Under the pieces are notes generated by a model. That model saw only the letters and a program-made list of their open reading frames with translations, ran no database searches and was not told the DNA's origin. A stretch of 64,000 nucleotides of DNA. Source: Meandrina meandrites. Lineage: Eukaryota; Cnidaria; Anthozoa; Scleractinia; Meandrinidae. Below are positions 62,801 to 64,000 of this stretch, one piece after another. Numbering within the stretch: the stretch's first letter is position 1; each line of letters starts with the position of its first letter. The position numbers and the translations under genes are program-made. The stretch covers positions 3,336,001 through 3,400,000 of the forward strand of contig OY855906.1 of the NCBI GenBank assembly GCA_963693305.1, given 5' to 3'.

Positions 62801-64000
62801 TAAGTGCAGAGCCATCGTATTAGAGAATTCCGAGCTTGGACCCTGGCCAGGGCCACTTTGCTGTGTTCTTGGGCAAGACACTTTACTCTCACAGTGCCTC
62901 TCTCCACCCAAGTGTATTAATGGGTACAGGTGAAACGTTGAAGCAACCTGACGAAATCTCTAGGGTATACAGGGGGTGCAGAAATACCCCTAATCGTTCG
63001 TTTCTAGATACGGTGTTGCTTCAAAGTGTAATCTAACTTAATCGGATTGATAAAGGTTTTTGTTGTGTTTAGGATGGTTACTGGGGTGTACCAGTAAACC
63101 TGGTAGATCGATACGCTGAAGAGCTCCACCGTTCACATGAAGAACTCGCCCCCATTTTGGAGAGAATAAGAGTTAGGAAGCTGAAGGAGGCTGGCCAGCA
63201 ATGTGTAAGTGTAGTGACCGCATCATAAGCTTGTTTCTTGTTTTGTTTCAAGAGCTATCTATGTGTGATTGCGGACTGTTAGGTCACAGCTGTTTCATGC
63301 TTTCCACTTTCGAGCTATGGATGAATGTTTGGAGAGAACGAGAGAAGCGTAAGAGTTGCTCGAGGCGATAGCCGAGACTAAGAGCGTTTACCACTAGTCA
63401 GAACTGGCCGGCCGGTCTGGTGGTTTTGAATGTGAAATGGACCTTTTTCATGAGATTTTTGCACAAATCCACCACAACAGTGTATAATATTTATGCATTG
63501 ACTGATTTGACTGGACAAATCTGACTAACAAAGGAATTCTGTTGTCGATTATACCGGTCTGGCCGGCCAGTTCTGACTAATGGTAAGCGCCCTAACTCTA
63601 ACTTCTTGCTATGTTATTTAAAATCTTCTCACGAGTGATCAAGATCTCATTTCAATATCATCTCGTCTTGATGTACCATCAAATTCTCAGAACTTGCATT
63701 AAAAGAACTGTATGGCACCTGTAAGGAAAATTAAAATTTCGAACATATGGTGGTTTACCATCTTCCTGCAGGTTCAGTGTAAAGTGTCAGAGTTAGACTT
63801 CACAAGAGATACGCTGGGGAACCTGGGAACTCTCGACGAGTGGTTGACGTCATTAGGGCTGCCCATGTACGTCAAGAGCTTAACCGAGGTGGAATATGAC
63901 ATCATGGAGGACATGCCTTATATGGAAGAAAGGCACTTCCAGTATGCGGGCATATCGGACCCGAGGCACATGAGGCGCCTTCTGGAGTCAGTTGAGGAGA
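41814..64000 (+). CDS. SASH1: SAMD5/SASH1-like SAM-domain scaffold, 3' end missing (14 exons)
   Basis: Adaptor protein, at least 1110 aa. Exons: 41814-42167, 45469-45615, 46226-46396, 55461-55590, 56252-56525, 56697-56739, 57712-57932, 58501-58540, 58678-58816, 59791-59912, 60331-60499, 61045-62204, 63073-63204, 63772-64000+. Every junction keeps frame. Exon 1: SAM domain (VEDWLRSLGFIHYTQAF, DNGYDELEICKEIG) plus AVYFVLEG and KIDLTSAPYS, as in SAMD5. Exon 2 (LVTIYADKFY) matches the N-terminal helix of SASH1 (LAQQYADYYN). Exons 5 and 7 carry two copies of the SASH1 motif FIASEMTTMSEDDRI..LM..VKAGEM. Exon 12 is proline-rich with SH3-ligand motifs (NKPPPLPPRP) and four 15-residue repeats. Exon 14 starts a second SAM (LDEWLTSLGLPMYVKSL). 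No SH3 domain is visible. SASH1 family members organise signalling complexes; the role here is inferred. Confidence 0.88.
42168..45468. other. Intron 1 of the SAM-scaffold gene
   Basis: 3.3 kb intron. A small inverted pair at 43053-43160 ('gaataccgggccacttatt' / 'aataagtggcccggtattc') is a MITE-like hairpin. The region 44226-45235 is a larger foldback listed separately. No exon recognised. Confidence 0.55.
44226..45235. mobile_element. Foldback element, about 1 kb, 'agcctgc..caggctcacctt' ends
   Basis: Left 'agcctgcgagcaggctcacc' and 'tttgggt' are mirrored at the right by 'acccaaaggtgagcctgctt' and 'gcaggct'; each end is itself a short hairpin. The interior 44655-44993 is a reverse-oriented relative of 47967-48586, so this is either a composite or a nested insertion. 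Confidence 0.65.
46703..47512. mobile_element. Foldback element with 'gcggcgaa / caaagtaggc' ends, with nested insert
   Basis: Left 'ggtttcaataagggccagca' ... 'gccgcctactttgattt' and right 'gccgcctactttgattctta' 'ttgaaaaccctgca'. The ends are mutually inverted only over the outer 'gttttcaataag', whereas the 'gccgcctactttgatt' word is a direct repeat. Inside, 'gcagggctcgaaattgcgac' with 'cgccaaaatggcgac' begins a second element. Intron 3 of the SAM-scaffold gene. Confidence 0.5.
47967..48586. mobile_element. TIR element, 620 bp, 'ttaagacggaatcc' ends
   Basis: TTAAGACGGAATCCGCCAGG at the left and its inverted copy ending GGATTCCGTCTTAA at the right. Within it, a stretch of about 150 bp ('gctgtaccaaaattatttac'...) occurs twice in tandem. 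Non-coding. The 44655-44993 relative lies on the opposite strand 3 kb upstream. Confidence 0.7.
49695..50930 (+). repeat. Pair of diverged direct repeats
   Basis: Copies at about 49697-49823 and 50735-50914 share 'gggggaacattttgctg', 'gcgggaaataaaaatg' and 'tttaccaaaaaaacgtcc'; the second has extra tandem 'ggaaagcaaaattacaaag' material. Non-coding, intron 3 of the SAM-scaffold gene. Confidence 0.5.
51271..53633. mobile_element. 2.36-kb TIR element flanked by TTAA
   Basis: 'gttaaagggcaactcttgg' at the left and exact inverse 'ccaagagttgccctttaac' at the right. Subterminal parts also match inversely ('cacaggtgtgga' near 51467, 'tccacacctgtg' near 53429). Reading TTAA as the duplicated target gives a piggyBac-like layout, but no piggyBac transposase is recognisable. 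Short minus-strand frames at 51646-51949 and 52609-52803 have no known domain. Confidence 0.6.
53766..54370 (+). pseudogene. Broken frame resembling Harbinger-type SANT/Myb partner protein
   Basis: Two overlapping frames (53766-54197 and 54178 onward) read lysine/glutamate-rich helical sequence: NLEYEFKQSLKQRSR, then FIEMCEKSMEQDNARFERSA and QMEQTNAIVDIFNRLSSVIE. The style is the C-terminal helix of the DNA-binding partner protein of PIF/Harbinger elements, and a Harbinger transposase remnant lies just beside it on the other strand. The frame change near 54180 and lack of the SANT domain mark it as decayed. Assignment is inference. Confidence 0.35.
54390..54610 (-). pseudogene. PIF/Harbinger transposase fragment, stops inside
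   Basis: Minus strand reads RSVVERAFGMLKVRWRIAL, the conserved C-terminal part of the HARBI1-type DDE transposase (VERAFG.LK.R). It is preceded by RPLLAGNSAYSLTNWLVKP and LTQEQRKF in the expected order. Three in-frame stops interrupt it, and only the C-terminal part remains. Mobile-element relic in intron 3 of the SAM-scaffold gene. Confidence 0.7.
57525..57600. repeat. Hairpin 'tttctatgaggtgatagttg'
   Basis: Arms 'tttctatgaggtgatagttga' and its inverse (…'tcaactatcacctcatagaaa') around 'tttggcctgcggcctca'. Flanked by inverted 'caattagattat' / 'ataatctaattg'. Part of a dispersed repeat beginning near 57040 ('gtctttatttattgagggta'). Confidence 0.6.
59083..59330. mobile_element. MITE with 'catagccagggg' ends
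   Basis: 'ggagcatagccaggggggat' at the left, a run of about 20 C, and 'atcctagctatgcccctgcc' inverted at the right. Intronic, non-coding. Confidence 0.5.
60000..60160 (+). mobile_element. SINE, family B
   Basis: 'gcagtccaggttcaagcacg', 'cttgggcaagacactttact', 'ctctccacccaggtgtataa', 'atgggtaccagcgaatttac'. Intron 10 of the SAM-scaffold gene. Confidence 0.6.
60630..60805 (+). mobile_element. SINE, family B (diverged)
   Basis: 'gtggtcacatggctactgca', 'caggttggtcgagccctggc', 'gttcttaggtaggaaacttt', 'actctcactggagaaac', ending 'caatggactagcag'. Intron 11 of the SAM-scaffold gene, 630 bp from the copy in intron 10. Confidence 0.45.
61637..61818 (+). repeat. 45-bp coding tandem repeat, four units
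   Basis: Inside exon 12, units coding ASTEEVYKKPPKHEA occur four times. The first three are nearly identical in DNA; the last is diverged (ASAEEVYKKPPKPEA). The Y in EEVYKKPP sits in an acidic-then-basic context that could be a tyrosine-phosphorylation site. Recent expansion; copy number probably polymorphic. Confidence 0.9.
62493..62620 (+). mobile_element. tRNA-derived SINE, family A
   Basis: 'gagtctctcgtagctcagtg', 'ccatgggttcgattccctt', 'cggggactcagttttttctc', 'tgtcccacgctcgtgacaaa', 'tttcatctttatc'. The acceptor stem still pairs (AGTCTCT/GGGGACT with G:U pairs). Intron 12 of the SAM-scaffold gene. Confidence 0.65.
62795..62985 (+). mobile_element. SINE, family B
   Basis: 'tgtgttcttgggcaagacac', 'tttactctcacagtgcctct', 'ctccacccaagtgtattaat' and 'gggtacaggtgaaac', preceded by 'tggaccctggccaggg'. 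Only 180 bp after the family A copy. Confidence 0.6.

Noticed and set aside
1..64000. CRISPR array, prokaryotic operon or phage-like defence system
   Set aside because: Spliced animal genes throughout; the only regular repeats are the tRNA-like array, transposon ends and a coding minisatellite.

Overview
The window is animal (eukaryotic) nuclear DNA. Genes are split by GT..AG introns, coding density is low, and introns and spacers are AT-rich and full of short inverted-repeat elements and tRNA-derived repeats. Gene content (SEC63, a globin-X-like globin, P5C reductase, a class A GPCR, PCNP, a SAMD5/SASH1-like scaffold) is that of a bilaterian or cnidarian. The small genes, class A GPCR with a short terminal exon and repeat style make an anthozoan, probably a stony coral, my best guess. 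That assignment is inference, and the species is not identified.

Layout. (1) About 1-9652, + strand: the 3' two thirds of SEC63, 17 exons, with the start and J domain off the left edge. (2) 9653-12499: spacer with hairpin elements. (3) 12500-15740, - strand: a three-exon globin, 176 aa, starting MGC, converging on SEC63. (4) 17871-24583, + strand: pyrroline-5-carboxylate reductase (PYCR3-like), five exons. Intron 1 carries a tandem array of four tRNA-Thr-like units and two opposed SINE copies. (5) 24584-34876: about 10 kb with no recognisable coding gene but several repeats. (6) 34877-35902, + strand: a class A GPCR coding exon in which the DRY motif is replaced by NQF. (7) 37538-41607, - strand: PCNP, five exons. 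(8) 41814-64000, + strand, running off the right edge: a SAM-domain scaffold combining SAMD5-like and SASH1-like parts, 14 exons seen, divergent from PCNP across only about 206 bp.

The genes are unrelated housekeeping and signalling genes and do not form an operon or pathway. All exon junctions were checked by reading frame: each gene stays open across every splice proposed, and phases add up. The most interesting observations are the single gene that joins SAMD5-like and SASH1-like sequence (separate neighbours in human), an intragenic duplication inside it with a conserved intron position, the acylation-signal globin, the GPCR lacking the DRY arginine, and the tRNA-like array with C at position 33. 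Much of the rest is a catalogue of non-autonomous DNA transposons and SINEs.
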